Shown here piece by piece: positions 35,555-49,683 of a stretch of DNA of 60,000 nucleotides. Position numbers and translations under genes: made by a program. The stretch comes from Polytrichum commune (taxonomy: Eukaryota; Streptophyta; Polytrichopsida; Polytrichales; Polytrichaceae). Location of the stretch: the NCBI GenBank assembly GCA_950295325.1, contig OX485809.1:16184001-16244000 (forward strand), given 5' to 3'. Numbering within the stretch: position 1 is the stretch's first letter; each line of letters starts with the position of its first letter. Under the pieces are notes generated by a model. It saw nothing but the letters and a program-made list of their open reading frames with translations, had not been told where the DNA came from and ran no database searches.

Positions 35555-38500
35555 CTATAATAAATCAAGGAGTGAAGACTGCTCGGTTGAAGAGTTCCTT
35601 GTATTTCTACTAACCTGCGGCGACAGTAACGGTCGAATGGGATTTCTGCCTCTTCCTTTTCCTAAACCTGCAGCAGGTGGAGGTGCCAACTTCGGAGGTG
35701 CTTCTTGGGGCCCTGGAGAACTGAAAAAGTCTCCAAAATCATTTGTGTCCTGTTGAGAGATTTTCTGTTGCACAGAAGGTATTATCCAGTCGTTTTCATT
35801 CAGAGGAGGAGCAGGGCTAGCTTTCATCTTGAGATTGCTTAAACTTTGAGTATTCACTCCATTACTCCGGCTGGAATAAGAAGAAATGATACTATTTCCA
35901 GAACTTGTTGGTGGTGGCCAGTTGGAGAAAGGGTCATTTTCACTCTGCACAGGCTGGTATGCGTTTGCAGGTAAGGTAAGCACATGTAGAACTGACAGTA
36001 TGAGCTCTGACCGAAGTTCCTAATATTAGAAAATAAAAATTCTATATTTTCTTATTCACTGAATAAAGAGGATTTCACCACATTAAAGAACACATCGTTT
36101 GGATACCGTATGCAGAAGTTGTAAGGGTTAAAGTTTCATTTGTAGGTGACCTAAAACCAACACCTATATCAGATGTTCAGGTGGTGGACATCTTTATAAC
36201 CAGTATGTACCTATTGTACAAGATTTATAGGTGTTGGTTATAGGTCAGGTATTGGTTTTGGGTGCACATACCTTCCTTACATATGTGTTACTGAATCCTG
36301 GGTTTGTGCTATTGTGGATCGCTGTCGTAGTAGCACTTGGAGCAGCTGGTGGAGGCCATTCCAATGATAAAGAAGGTGCCAGTGCTGATGATATTTGCGG
36401 TGCTGGTGAAGGGGACAGCATTGTGGGGCCCTGAGATAAAACGCTGTTGTCAGAGGTGTTATTGGTTGAAATAGTTTTCTTTGGTGCAGCCCAGTCAGCA
36501 TCCCAAGCGCTGCTGATGTCTGTTCCATTTCCTGTTGCCTTCACACTTGCCTTCGCTGGACCACTGAGAGCCATAGTTCTCGTATCAAGAGAGACTGGCT
36601 CCACCTCAGTCACTACTACACCCCTCTTCTCCTCTATTTTCCTGCACATATTAGAATGGATCAGTGAACCTCTAGAAATAAAATAAAATAAATGACTCCA
36701 ATGTTGTCACCGATGTGAATTATGGTGTTCTTTCATCTTCGAGTTGGTCTCAGTCTATATGTAATCCTGAAACGGACATCAGGAAAATTATTGGGCCCTC
36801 AAAGACTACTGCTTCCTTCAGAGGTGAACACCTTGAATGGGCGCAAACAATCCGGCCTGCACCTATCTCCCCCCAAGGGCAAGCCCCCAGGTTCCTATGT
36901 GGTTGGTTGAAAATCTGGTTCACCTGGATACTCCAACTATGATTGGGTGGCCCACAGGTGGTAGGATGCACCGGAAATCAAGTGCTAGGAAGGTCACCCA
37001 TCTGAGCACTATTCTGGTCTTAGGCGGGTTAACCTCAGAGTTCCCATGGGATCTGGGTTAAGGCCTTGGGTATAAGCCACCCGTCAGTAAACTTCTATAG
37101 AACAATTGCCACAACCCTCACAAGAAGCTTACACAGATTGTGTGAAAGAAGAGCCTGCAAATTCCATGGTCCAATTACATTCTAACTTGCAGATATTAAC
37201 TCATGAATATGAGCCATTTTGGTGACAACTGATGAGAATAGATCCACAAATATGAGTGAGGATACATTTCTTTGACGGTGCTGCTCCTAAAACATAGTGA
37301 TAAGAAATTTGTCTACAATAACATCCACACAGTCCATGTACACATTCCTTATGTTTCAGTCATTACCTGAGAACTTCTTTCACAAAATGCATATATTTTG
37401 CAAATTGTTGAAGATTAAGTTGCTGAGCACTGAGTAGAGGACACAGCAAAGGAAGTAGATGTTCTGCAGCAAACTCCACGCCAAACTGACATCCCACGAC
37501 AAAATCCAGCACACGTCACCACATAGTAACAAAGTTTTTTGAAGAGGGTAGGGTATCTAGCCCAATATAATCTCATACATGTACCAACATTCCTGTGTGA
37601 CCCTAGCTTATCTGCAAGTACGAAGAATTCAAGACATTCCACAACTCAATTGATTGGAAGAATGCAGTATTAATAAGCGATTTCTTGATGATTTATGACT
37701 TGTACCTCTTAACCAGATTAAAAAGTAACATCGTAAGAGTGAAAATTAAAATTTATAAGTCACCCTACCTGTTTGTGAATTGCAGAACAAACCCCTAAGG
37801 TGCACATCAGTGTGGGAGCTGAGTGATCAACAGCAGTACATCGTTGCAAAGTTTGCAGAACCTCAAGCACAGCTACTTTGTCCAGACGAGGGACAACTTC
37901 CCCCAAGCATAACAATGCATTTACACGCACCTGCACCATCCAGATTTTTTTTTAAACACTCAGTTTTTACCATCTACCTAGCAATTTAATCACTGTCTCT
38001 GCTAAAGTAGTACCTTCTACAACACAAACTGCAACTAGAAACTTGCTTGTGATTTCTCTGTAAAGTGTTGGCCAAGTCCTCGCCAATAATCCAAGAGTCA
38101 TCACTACACTACATGAGAGACTCTAAACAGAAGGATCAGTTAAAAATAAATACATACACCAGACAAAGAAAATGGAAGGAGAACAGAATCTAAGATCTCT
38201 AGTTCACCATACATGTCATGAAAATAAAGGACATCACATATTGAACAAAGTCAAAAAATCATAATGAAGAAGAACTGGCGGGAAAACTGGATGAAGCTTA
38301 CTGCAGCCATTGTGGTCTTCAAAGCCAAACCATGCACTCGAGGCAGAATAGACTGCTTCAAAACCTGACCAATAGGATCCAACCAAAGTCAACTACGTGC
38401 ATATTTCCTCTAAGGGCAGATTACTAAATCCGCAAATGGCCCTGAATGTAGTGTAAGTCCTCTAAAATTACTAACACACAGACAGATCCAATTTCCTTAA

Positions 38501-41500
38501 TGCTTTGATAAGAAGTGTCACAAATCACCAAGAATAGAACTGCACTGGTGATATTTAAAATATACAAAAGCTTTGCAGTTTCAGTCACAATAAGGAGATA
38601 TCTGTCAGCAGTTTCAGATCTCAAATCCACTGCAGATTATTCACATTATAACTGCAAGATTGATTTTTTTATTTTCTTTAATGGTGAAGAGATAATAACT
38701 GTAAAATCAAGCTGCTTGGTGAGGGTCAAGGTGCGCTTCAGGATTTCCTCTTGCATTCGAGCATCAGGATCCTCAAATGCCCGCACCACCATAGGCACCA
38801 CATGAGCTGCAAGGACATCAGGTCCTGCCTGGTAACAGTAGTTCCAAACACAATTAGATATAATGAGGTTACACTTCATGAGTCATTACAGAAACGGTAT
38901 TTAAACAGACATCAGCATCTTGCTGAGGTTAGGGCCAAAATAACCAAGAGTACTTGTGAAAGGAAATACGGTTGACATGAGCAAAGAGATAGAAGGTCAA
39001 CAGTAAGATAAAGCATTGTCAAAATATGGTAGAAAATCCTGACCTCAGTAGCAAGACAGTGGGAAGAAACAACTACACTAAAGTCGTCCTAATAGTGTAG
39101 GCCACAGCAGTTCTCTAAAACTCACATTAATATTCAGTCCACACCAAATCTCTACTTAAAATTAGTGTGGGCAACATTAATTGTCTTTGTAGGAAATTAA
39201 TGCAGGTGAATATTTCATATTATGCTACTTTGTCCTTTGACTCTCTAATGGGTAAAACCTGGGGTCTCAGACCCACATTCCACCCTGATTAGACAATTAG
39301 ATTGTAGATACCCTGTAGATAGGAAAATACAAAACCTTATTGATGAGAAGGCCTGCATGCTTGATCAATAGAAGAAGGGTATCTCCTATGGCAGAGCTAA
39401 GGACAGGCAACAGTGCTGGAAGTGTAGCAGACTGGAAGTCCACATTATCCTGCACCAACAAACCCACAACCATGAATATCTGTGCATATAGAGATCTACA
39501 AGCATTATACCAATTTATCTTACATATTATCTACACCAAAGGAAACCACATGAGAAAGTATTTGTAATCAGCTTCATCACTATCAAAAATATTCTGAGAA
39601 TGATTTGATACTTTAGACGTAACTGTACCTGGGACTCTGCTATAGTAAGGACCATTGGAAGCACCATGGGCTGCATCACTTCATTGCGCAGCTCTGCACA
39701 TAATGGTGGCAGCACCTTCATCCCACATCAAGTACATCAAAAACCAGTAATCAAATCCATAGAGTTCTACTGGATCTTCAGCAATTGACAATTGTTAAAA
39801 CTTTGTAACCCAACTCCAAATTTATTCCCAAGTCGGAGAGAAAGAAAGGCAGAGGAGGCTCCAGTGACTGGATTGAACCTTATATCGGAGGACCCGAGAA
39901 TCGAAGCTGGTCCACATGTCTGACATAGCTTTCAAAAATTGGGATTTTTGCATGTTGTCCCTTTCCTGCACGCACTCAAAACCAAAGTGAAATCAAAACA
40001 CTGATACATGGTGATAATATGTAAACTCTACAACTGGTTTCAGAAGTTTCAGAAACACTTCAAATACAAGGTAAGATACTGAGTTTGGGTTGACTCCAAA
40101 TATACAAAAACTATATTATTTGTTGGGACAGCTAGAAATAAGACCTCCTGTAGGCATTTTTTTATTCAGAGGATTAAAGGAAAGGAAGCTTCAAAACTGA
40201 TGAATAATTCCCAAAATGACAATTATATTCTTTGGAACTGAGAATCGTTCAGTTGAAATTGAGATTCATAGTATCAGATATTGTCAACTTCTGGAACATT
40301 GCACTAACACAAACAAAATCTGTTTGCCTTCCAAAGCAGAAGAGTAAGATCAGAGATACATACAAGCAGATGATCTAAGAATCGCAAGGCCCGTAACCTT
40401 GTGTCATTGCGGAAAAAAGCAGAGCCTGCTTAAACAAGTGCCCACAAAATCCATAAACAATTAGGAAATACCTATGGATCCTTGCAGTCTGGTCAATGCA
40501 TATAAAATACAGGAGAAAGGCCAGAACATAGCATTAATTTTTCTTTGCTGCCTCACTGATAGGTTGGTTGATAACTTCCCTACATTTTCACACACATAGG
40601 CAGAAGTCACTCTTTAAGGGAATATCTTTTGTTCACAGAACCGAACATAACAACTAAAATAAAATCATTGCCACCAGCTAGATATAACGGGATCCCATAG
40701 ACAGCTGTAAGAATCCACAAATGCCAATTGAAAACAATAGCACTCTGGGAAGACGAATGAGTGAGTTATTATAGAGTGATGTCTGGTTCAACACATTGAG
40801 TGCCGATAGTTCATTTTACATGAGATTTAACAAGAGCTTGACCAATGTAAATCTGACATATGACAAATTTCTTCCACATAATAATCATTTTGTGTCAAAC
40901 CAGACAGCACCCTATGGGTAATCAAGCATGCTTGCAAAAAATTGTTATGCAAGGATTGTTTCACCTCATTGTACTTAACTTGTGCTATAAGATAATTCCA
41001 TATATAGAAAGGAAAAGGTACAAGCAGACACAAGAACAGGAATTGCACTCTGAATAGGCCAGACAGGGATGATATATGCACAATTTTATTACTTGTAAAA
41101 TCAAGAGCACTAGGTCTAGAATGTTCATCCGGATTCAGCATCCGCCTCAAATCTTGGACAACATCTGCTGGAACGTTCGTGAAAGTTTCATTGGGAAGGT
41201 AGGATACCTTGCTCAAATACTGCAAGCACACAAGACCAGATTATTATTTCAACCAACCAAATAAATTAACCTTCCATTGACATGAGTAACTTGAAGTGCG
41301 CCATAGATAGCTCCTACCCTGAGATCTACAGTGTATAGACACATACTGTTTGCAGGTTGTTATTGCACTGAAGGAGAGACTGGCGTGTGAGTAAGTGATG
41401 AGCAAGTAGTGCCAGACTGAAGATGTCTGTAGATGGACGAGGCCCACTAGATGTCTTCCGTGTGAGCTCCGGTGCCGTGTAATCAAGTGGGGGTTGCAGT

Positions 41501-44500
41501 GGCATGATCACATCATCTACGTCATAGTCCTGCTTGACAGGAAATTTCAATAAGCTGACTGATTCTGAAGCTGTGAATAGACTACACCCTCACTTAATTG
41601 ATCAGATACATAGTCAATTACAATGCAAATGAGGTATCTTAAAGGAACCTCGTCTCTGTTACATCCATAAGGAGAGGGTTTCATTACAAATCTAAAACAG
41701 CATTTCAACCACTCAGTCATGATCCAATCAGCATCAAGTGTCTTTCTTAATCCCTTCGTTATCAGTGCCTTTCTTCCTATACACGTGTGCATGAATTACA
41801 ATTGATTTGAGGTACACATAAGTAATAAGGACTTCAAACCGGAAAATGGAAGGCAGGACCGCCTGCTGAATCAGCCCCAGGCTGGTCAAGGTTGATAGCA
41901 AATCCAAATCCAGCAAGCTTCCATGCTCCACTTGATGTAATGTAAACAGACTGCCAAAACGGAAAGTCAGGGACCATGATTCGTCAAAGAGACACATCAA
42001 CCTAAAGCAGACACTCTTTACAAATCCTCACATGAATACTTACAAGATGTGAAAACTTCGGGCACTCAAAGGCAACAGATGAACTGCTTTGAGTGGCAAC
42101 CTAAAAAGTCATCAGAAATTTGATTGACGGTGTACCTGAGGTGAGATAGCACGGTGAATAAGCCGGGCATTGTTGTGAAGGAATCCCAGTGACTCAGCTA
42201 ACTGCAACAAACCATGCTTTATCTCCAGTTGACCTAGCTCCTGCATATATCAAGAACAACATTAACATTTGCATTGCTTCTATAATAAGAAGCACAAAAA
42301 TGTCTTTGGTAACCCACCAGACTAAGACTGTTGGCAGGGAACATGAAAATGCTGCATCAACCAAATCCAACCACTAAAATCCACAATTCTTAACCAGCGG
42401 TTGGTAGATGTCCATTGTATCACTGTGGCAAGATCATCATCTGAATGCAAGTGGGAAAAGCAATGCATGAGAGACTCTTGACCTTGTAAGGACTGCGAGA
42501 AAATCAAAGGTTGATGACTTCACCAGGTCCTTCAGCTCGTTCGGAACTTTAGCAACATTGTCCAGCTGCCCCAAGACGTTGGCTACAGAAGCAAAGATGG
42601 GTTCAGTAACCATGGCCATTGCACCCTTGCTCTCATCTAGTGCTTGAATGACACGTACCACACCCGGATGTCGCAAACGCATCAACTGAGCTGCATCCTG
42701 CCTTACTAAATCCAAAAAAGCTTCCTCCGCAGCCCTAAACTCCATTCAGCTCAGAAATTCAGTAAAAAGCCAGTAGTACATTCATTCTTCTCTGATTGAA
42801 GTCACAACTGAAGATATGGAAAAATAAAATAAAATAAAATAAAATTCCAAAAAAAATCCCCCCCAAAACAAAAACAAAAACAAAAAAAGAAAAAGAAGAA
42901 GGAGAAGAAGAAGAAAAAGAAAGAAGCCTGCCATGCCTGACTGACTCTTTGCATGGGTCAGAGAGTGCAATCAAGTCACTCTAGTCTTGGAAGTCACACA
43001 ATTTTGGTGCTTTTTCATGATTTTCTCCTACTACAGTGATTGATACAGAACCTTCGGCTGACTCATCATCTTGTACCAGTTGCCCTTAATAGAGTGATTG
43101 ATTCAGCTCGCAAGACATGACTGCAAGAAGGAGAATATGGGAAGCCCTAACATTGGACCTCTTAGAGCAATTCCTATAGTCACTTTACAATGATTCTGTC
43201 AATAATCAGCATTAAAAGTATGTTTGGGCTAATGACACATGCTCATCCCACCCATAAAGTCCATGTATATCATATATCTTCATTGGCCACCAATTGAATT
43301 ATTGCAAGTAAGAGACAACCTTCTAAAGTCCTTGGTCACTTGAGTTCAAGGGTGGGTACATAGGAGTTTAAAAGGTTGCCTCTCTCTCAATAATCAGTAG
43401 CAATAAGGATTTGGATAATGTTTGGGCATTGAGGATGCGAAGTGTGTGCAACTTTCCTCCAAAAAAACCCTAGAAAGCCGATTATTGAGAGGAATATTTT
43501 ACAGTGATGGTTGGAGACACTCTTAGCTCCTACATATTCCAGCCCAAGGAATTCCTCCACAGCCCTAACCTCCATCCCGTCAGAATTCAGTTACATGCCA
43601 GTAGTACATTCATTCTTCTCTAATTGAAGTCAAACTTAGAGCATGATATCGCCTGCCACACCCGACTGACCCTATGCATAGGTCAGATCAGAGAGAGAGA
43701 GCAATGACATCGCTGTAGTCTTGGAAGTCACTCAATGTTGGTGATACTCTCAAACTACAGTGATCAATACAGAAGCTTCAGCTCACTCATCACCTCGCAC
43801 CAGTTGCCTAAATACGGTAACTAATTCAGCTCAATGAGATTGGACTGTGTGCTCAAAATATAGCAACCATTCTAGGTTTGATTATTAACATCACAATTGG
43901 GAGGGCGTATGTGATCGCATTATAGAGAATATTCACTTTGACATCACTTCTGAATTGGCATATTATGTCATGACTGCAAGTAGTCTAATAAGGGAAGCCC
44001 TAACGTTGGGCCTCTTCTTAGCTCTAGTGATGTATTCCAGCGGAGGTCAGGAATTCTGAAAGAGGTCCAAGGAAGTCAGGATGTACTTATTGCACGAGAT
44101 TTTTGTGTGTTGGTTTTGGGTGGGGTATTGGTCTTAGCAACATCTACCTTACTACAGTGATCGATACAGAAGCTTCAGCTAACTCACAGTCTTGCAGTGG
44201 TTGCCTAAACAAGGTAGTCGATTCAGCTCGCAAGACATGACTGCAAGTAGGAGAATTTGTGGGAAGCCCTAACATTGATCTCTTCTTAGCTCCTATGGAT
44301 TTCACTAGTATGGACCTCTGCTGTTCCGGCCTATTGCACCTGTGCATATGAATTAATGCTCGAACCGTCTGCTCGACATCCCACCATGGACGGTCAACGG
44401 TTTTTGGAACGGTGGGGCGACGGCCTCACCACCGCCACGTTGTCCATTGCATATGGATTCCAGCTAAGTGATCAATACAGAAGCTTCAGCTAACTCATCA

Positions 44501-44934
44501 TCTTGCACTGGTTGCCTAAACAGGGTAATCAATTCAGCTCGCAAGACATCATGAGTGCAAGTAGGAGAATTTGGGAAGCCCTAACATTAAACTTATTCAC
44601 TCCTATATATTCCATTCCAGCTGAAGGAATTCTGAAGAGGTCCAAGGATGTACCTGGAGACACCGATACGAAGTCGAACATCGGTGAGAGCCTTCTTGTC
44701 CAGCACCCAGACACACACTTCGGGGTTATGCATCTGCGCGGCCTTGTTCCGTGGCCTTCCAGCATACAGCTTCCACACCAATTCTGGACCTCCTGACCCC
44801 ACCTGCTCCAGCAGCTCGTAATCCTGCATGGCCCTAGGGCCTGTGACCTCGTGCACAGTGCTGGAGACCGTCTCCCCTATCACTGCTGCCGTCTTGGCCA
44901 GTGCCTGCGTGAATGACTTCATGTTGAGGGACAT
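35555..44934 (-). CDS. SCYL2: SCYL2-like protein kinase-like (pseudokinase) with HEAT repeats, 16 exons
   Basis: Exons on minus: 44934-44654, 42734-42524, 42240-42136, 41950-41840, 41529-41347, 41219-41093, 40425-40364, 39965-39879, 39715-39629, 39449-39336, 38828-38700, 38364-38302, 37930-37769, 37485-37367, 36641-36272, 35944-35555. Phases close to about 866 aa. It starts [20 protein letters not shown], as plant SCYL2 proteins do. The kinase-like domain (about 35-360) is degenerate: 'HRA' where HRD is expected and 'GFG' where DFG is expected, plus 'LDYTAPEL'. HEAT-like helices follow (about 370-690). The Pro/Ser-rich tail ends 'SSLLDLL', a clathrin-box-like motif at the extreme C terminus. 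Family members act in clathrin-mediated transport at TGN and endosomes. The start of exon 16 could differ by a few codons. Confidence 0.93.
36140..36262. repeat. Small inverted repeat in SCYL2 intron 15
   Basis: 'ctaaaaccaacacctata' and, about 75 bp later, 'tataggtgttggtta' form an imperfect hairpin adjoining the donor side of exon 15. The arm word 'aaccaacac' recurs at the ends of the outer element around the MULE. Confidence 0.6.
36690..37085 (-). repeat. SINE-like repeat family R3, copy 2 (SCYL2 intron 14)
   Basis: Same order of blocks as copies 1 and 3: 'aattatggtgttctt', 'caagggcaagccccc', 'ggtggtaggatgcacc', 'aaggccttgggtataagcc'. Read in the gene's direction it ends in an (ATTTT)n tail (36676-36697 on plus as 'aaataaaataaaataaat'). 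Confidence 0.8.
42718..44655. repeat. Internal duplications in SCYL2 intron 1 with ghost exon 2
   Basis: A block 'tacagaagcttcagct' to 'gggaagccctaac' occurs about four times (from about 43037, 43759, 44154 and 44465); the last abuts the exon 1 donor. A second block at about 43545-43740 repeats the 5' edge of exon 2 and the adjoining intron ('gccagtagtacattcattct'). On minus the ghost exon keeps an AG acceptor and reads 'RAVEEFLGL' where the true exon reads '[10 protein letters not shown]'. Confidence 0.85.
42817..42925. repeat. Microsatellites in SCYL2 intron 1
   Basis: (AAAAT)n at 42822-42845 and A/G-rich (GAA)n tracts to 42925, close to the branch/acceptor side of exon 2. Confidence 0.9.
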
Positions 44935-47900
44935 TCTGCCCCTCCCACAGGGCCCAAACCCTAACCCACAGCAATCAAAACTCCTGCAACCACGAGCTTT
45001 CCACAAACTTCAGGATCTTCCACAAGTGAATAAACTATTGATTTTGTATGCAAAACAACCCATGGAAATTTATAGAGTACCAACTCCTGACCAGAAGCCC
45101 CGATGAGTTGAAGGACTAACCCAAGGACCAAAATCTGTGACCTAATCAAAGTTCAGGTTCTCCTGGCATCTCTTCCAAGGGTCATTAAGATGGATTAATA
45201 CATGGAGTGAAGATAAAAAAATTAATAGATTCTCATGGAAAGTTTGTTTTAAGAGTGATTGCCTCCTTCAAATCCTCTCACACATGGTTTCGGCATGCTT
45301 TGGGTTTGAAGTTCTCTCCCGGTGCCACATAGTAACTACAAACAAAATAGAGCCAAAGAAATGGGACTAAACCATCATCAGCATCGCAACTAATCCCACC
45401 TAACTACACCTTGTAATGTATTGCAGGTGTTGGCCAAGTAAGAATACTCGGTTGTGATCGTGATGATGGTTGTCATCAATACACCTATTCTCTCCTTATC
45501 ACCTCAAAAGCGGAGTCAAAGAAAGTAAACTACATCCATCAAAACGCACCTTTAAGGCTTTAATGGAGGGGAAATGGCGGAGGCTGCTTATTTATCACTG
45601 TTAACAACAACTGCAATTCCGAGCTTCGCCAGAACCGACCCCAATCGCTGCGAGTCTCCCGCAGGCGATTACGAGGACCCGGTAAAACTTGTGCCAGCCG
45701 AAGTAGGTCAGAAGCAACCGAAAGCTGGGAATTTCAGAGACGCAAACCCGAATGGCGCGATCCAACCCACACCGACTTCAAGTACACATGTGTTCCCATG
45801 TCGTGTACACGTGCCCTAGCCACAGATTTCGGACACAAATAGGGTTGATTGTTGGTGAAAGAGGGTGATTGGTGAAATAGGTTGAGTTGATTGTTGTCGT
45901 TGGTGAGCACAGGTTAAGCTTAGAAGACGCCTGTGTCGGTAGAGGAGGTTGCATGCTAAAGCTTAAGTTAGCAGCTGCTTATTGCGGTGCAGCACGGTGA
46001 CGATGGCGCGGGGGTCAAGGCCATGGCCATGGCCGCTGCAGCTCCGCAACAGAGGAAGAAGAAGAAAACAATGAAGAATTCCTCGGTGGAAGCTTCGCTT
46101 GATCATTTTCAAGCACTTGCAAGAAGCCCATTCTGAGAGGAAATTACACTAGAAATGATGTTTAGTGCCACCAATTCTAATTGTCTTGCTCAATACTAAT
46201 TGTAAACCATGGTGTAGTGTCACCAACACTAAATGTCAACCCAACATTATTTGTCATTCCTTGCAATTGTTTGGGGGGATTATTGGTTTACAATGTTGCA
46301 ATTCATGTCACTTGTCAAGTTATTTTTCATCCAAATTTCAATCGTCCATGACAATATTTCATCACAAGTTACTGAAAAGAGAAGGTAGGGTTTTGGCAAA
46401 TGGATGAACTCATCCATCATCGATGAAAATATTTGTTCACTCATTCATAAGATGTGTCATCCAAAAGGTTATCATAGTGACATAACATACCATATGACAC
46501 TAAATATCATCTTTAGTGTAGTCATTTGGTGAGCTTGCTTTCTTAGCAATTTCTTCAAGAGTAGGGTTCTATTGTATGTGGATCCCACCATAGAGAAATG
46601 ACCCCCCTCACTTGTACCTTCCCGTGATGATATGAAACAAAATGAAATTGATTTCAAAGTCCAGGAAGCCGAAAGGCTAATGTACTGCCGTGAAAGATGG
46701 TGAGTACATTGAATGTGCTCATTACTTTGTGGACATTGATATGTGTGAGTAATTTCCTATTGTACTTCCATCAATGTCCATAAACCTCAAAATTAATTTC
46801 TTTTACACAATGCCTCCATCAATTCATTTCTCAAACCTATATGAATTCTAGAAATATGGTCTGGAGCATGCTCAATACTTTACGTGCTTGCATTTTTTTA
46901 AAAGAAATTGAATGTTGAGTCTAACAACAATGTTAAAAATCATCTCCAATCTCTCATGTCAAGTTTGCGGTTGTTGATTATAAAAGTAAAGTAAGGCATT
47001 CATTAGGTTGATTGCATTTTGTGTGAACTTCCCACTCATATTATTATAAACAAAGATGTTACTTCTTATGCCAAAATACCACAGTTATAAGATACTAGTG
47101 GGCGTATCTCCAAATATTTTGCCAACCTCACCACTTCCTAGCATAGACCTAGGGTTCAACTCAACTACAATGTAGTGCATGACCCATTTAGTGCATGACA
47201 AATTATTTTCATTCTATACAAGTTTGATTTGCACTTGCAAATTGGTGTCACAGTGTTACAATCACATGGAGCCTAATGTCTCCATCACTGGTGAACAAAG
47301 TTTTTATACAAAACCTCCCTATATTGCAAACCATGCATGCCTACCATGGGCTACTATTCCAAATGTCTTCCAAATGTTTTACAACCTTTTACATGTCTTG
47401 CTTAGTAAATATGAGAGAAATCCAAAAGGCAAACGCTAGCAAGATGAATGTTATGTATGGGTGTAACAATTTAAGACCTATACATCACATAAAAAAGGTT
47501 AATATTTTGGTAAGATATGTATTATTCAAATGTTATGTATGGGTTTGGATCAAATAGAGATGTTGTGGCGTGCCATGCACGGTCACTACAACCCAGATGC
47601 ACTAGTCAAAGCTATAGACAAGCATGCAACCGAGCATCATGACCATGTTTCACATTTAGTAGAGATAGGGACTTTGAATCTTGGAAATGTAGATTGTCTC
47701 ACAAGTTGGGTGTTGCCAATGAGCTTCATCATCTTGATCATGTGAACTTCAACGTCCCAAATTTTCTTGAGAACCCCAACATGTCCTATCCCTTCAATGT
47801 ACTCTCTAAGGGAAAATTGATCAAAACATAGTTGTTCATTGGCTTGTGACATACTGCACACTATAGCAAGAACTTTAATTTGAAGTGCTCTACCATTGGG

Positions 47901-49049
47901 TATGTATCCATGATAAATGAAGAAGTCTATCGGTACCAATGTTCATCCTCCACGTATTAAAGGTCCCTATAAACCTGCAACTTCAAAGAGTCTAAACATG
48001 AATATCCATGATTTTGTGCAAGTGATATTGGGATGCGTGAGATGGGTATTGTGTTTTAAACCAACCAATACAAAAACAATATAGAAAGGAACCAATTTGA
48101 CAACTCCAGATGTTTGATGCTAAATGAAGGGAGTTCAAATTGGAAAGGGTTGATCTGACACGGAACCATTGTCCCTTGTGGCAGAGAATGCTAATGAGGA
48201 TGCCTTGTCCACGATGAAGAATGCAAACTTGTAATGCGTCAGAACATGTAGTTTGTTGAGTGCAGCCAACAACTTACAGTTTTAATGAACATAGATTTGC
48301 ATGATTCATAATTACAACAATACTTAAAGGGTGGCAGCTACTAAATGAAAGTTGCAGCTTATGACCGATCTGAATAGCAGAAACCCTGGCATGGAGTGGA
48401 TTGTTTAAAGATCTTCACTATCATGTCCGTTTCTTGCAGTTGAGAATGTCTATTTCTTCACATTCAGGGTGTTGAGTGATATGTTGTTCATGATTGTTGA
48501 CCCTGCATCTCAAAACTATCATTTTGTGATTAAAATGGGTGCCTTCTTTCCTATTATCAGAGACGACTTGTTCATGGACCACATCCTAAAAGGTACTCTT
48601 AGAAGGAACCTTCAATGAGGTGACAACAAAACTGTGCAAACGCCAACTTGTCAACAAGGACTGGAACGAGATGATCCAAAGTTGCCCTATGGATTTGTTC
48701 TGCTTATTCCCTCGGTACCAAAGTGTATATAAATATGATAAGCCTTTGAACGTATGAATGGTGCAAGTTTGCGAAAGCTAAGGATCTTTTACAACAAAGA
48801 TACACATTTCAATGAGGTCTCCAACATACCTGCTTTAGGGGATGCACTTGTGATGAAAAGTCATCCATATGAGCCTGGCAAAAACTGAGAAATGAAAATC
48901 AACAATTTTTGTTTGTTCAGTCATGGGTTTACTCTGACGCACATATTTTCAGCACCTCTAGCCTTAGCATGGCTTTGGCATTTGAGTATGTCCTAGTTGC
49001 ACTTTGTTTTGGCAATCAAAGTTTCATTTATAATATCAAATGCAGCAGG
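44935..49049. other. Intergenic region between the SCYL2-like and transketolase genes
   Basis: About 44935-45150 probably holds the SCYL2 promoter and 5' UTR. No gene is convincing beyond it. A plus-strand frame at 45574-45819 (81 codons) and short open stretches at 47179-47745 on plus have no recognised domain. The AT-rich part from 46.2 to 49.0 kb may be decayed transposon or gene sequence. Confidence 0.4.
46023..46136 (+). CDS. Hypothetical 37-aa open frame, possible first exon
   Basis: The frame starts MAMAAAAPQQRKKKKTMKN and ends SLDHFQALARSPF at TGA 46134-46136. The alternating-Ala start and Lys run resemble the start of a plant protein, and the local GC content is higher than around it. 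There is no continuation in frame and no clear splice donor, so it may be a chance frame or a remnant. Function unknown. Confidence 0.2.
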   Translation: MAMAAAAPQQRKKKKTMKNSSVEASLDHFQALARSPF

Positions 49050-49425
49050 ATTCCGACATGGATGTGGTGGACAATGTGCACTGTGCACCCACTGATTATA
49101 CCCTCGGTTACATACAGATGATAAAACCCGAATGGATACAAGGCAGTATTAAGGTAACTTAGCCACCTGTTTCTGATGATGATCCGTCACTGAAACTTGA
49201 GAGTGTATTTGTAAACGTGTCCATTGAGCTACGACCCTCTTTTGCAAAGACTTGTGTATGTACAGCAAGTCACATAAACATCTCCAAATCTTACATATAA
49301 ATTAAGACGCAGAACTTAGAAGCTTCTTCACCTCTTGCATGACGTTGTCAACCATGCACCTGTACTTCTCCAACACATCTGTGTATGCCCCACTGCACCT
49401 GAACAAGAAAAGCGTAGGAATTCCA
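49050..49425 (-). repeat. Tandem duplicate of the transketolase 3' end
   Basis: About 375 bp that repeat 49425-49800: 'gtggtggacaatgt', 'cttacatataaatt', 'gacgcagaacttagaagctt'. It contains a degraded copy of the last 30 codons of the transketolase (49302 to about 49415, minus), reading '[19 protein letters not shown]', and the matching 3' UTR. It cannot encode a protein alone and is downstream of the true stop codon. Confidence 0.88.
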
Positions 49426-49683
49426 CATGAAAGTGGTGGACAATGTAAACTCTGTAAACCAAAACTGGTAAATCCCTCCTTTACATACAGGTGATAGAGC
49501 CTGAGTAGATACAAGGCACTACTAAGCTAACTTGGGTACCTGCTGATGGTCGATTATCTTTTACTGAAACTTGGGAGATTGTGTTAATAAAGTTGCACAT
49601 CTAGCTACTTGATGGCCCTCTTTGCCAAGGCCCCAAGTATATACATCAATTCACATGAACATCTACGAATCTTACATATAAAT

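Noticed and set aside
46165-49040. Possible decayed gene or retroelement
   Set aside because: Short protein-like stretches exist but no ordered motif, terminal repeat or target duplication was seen.
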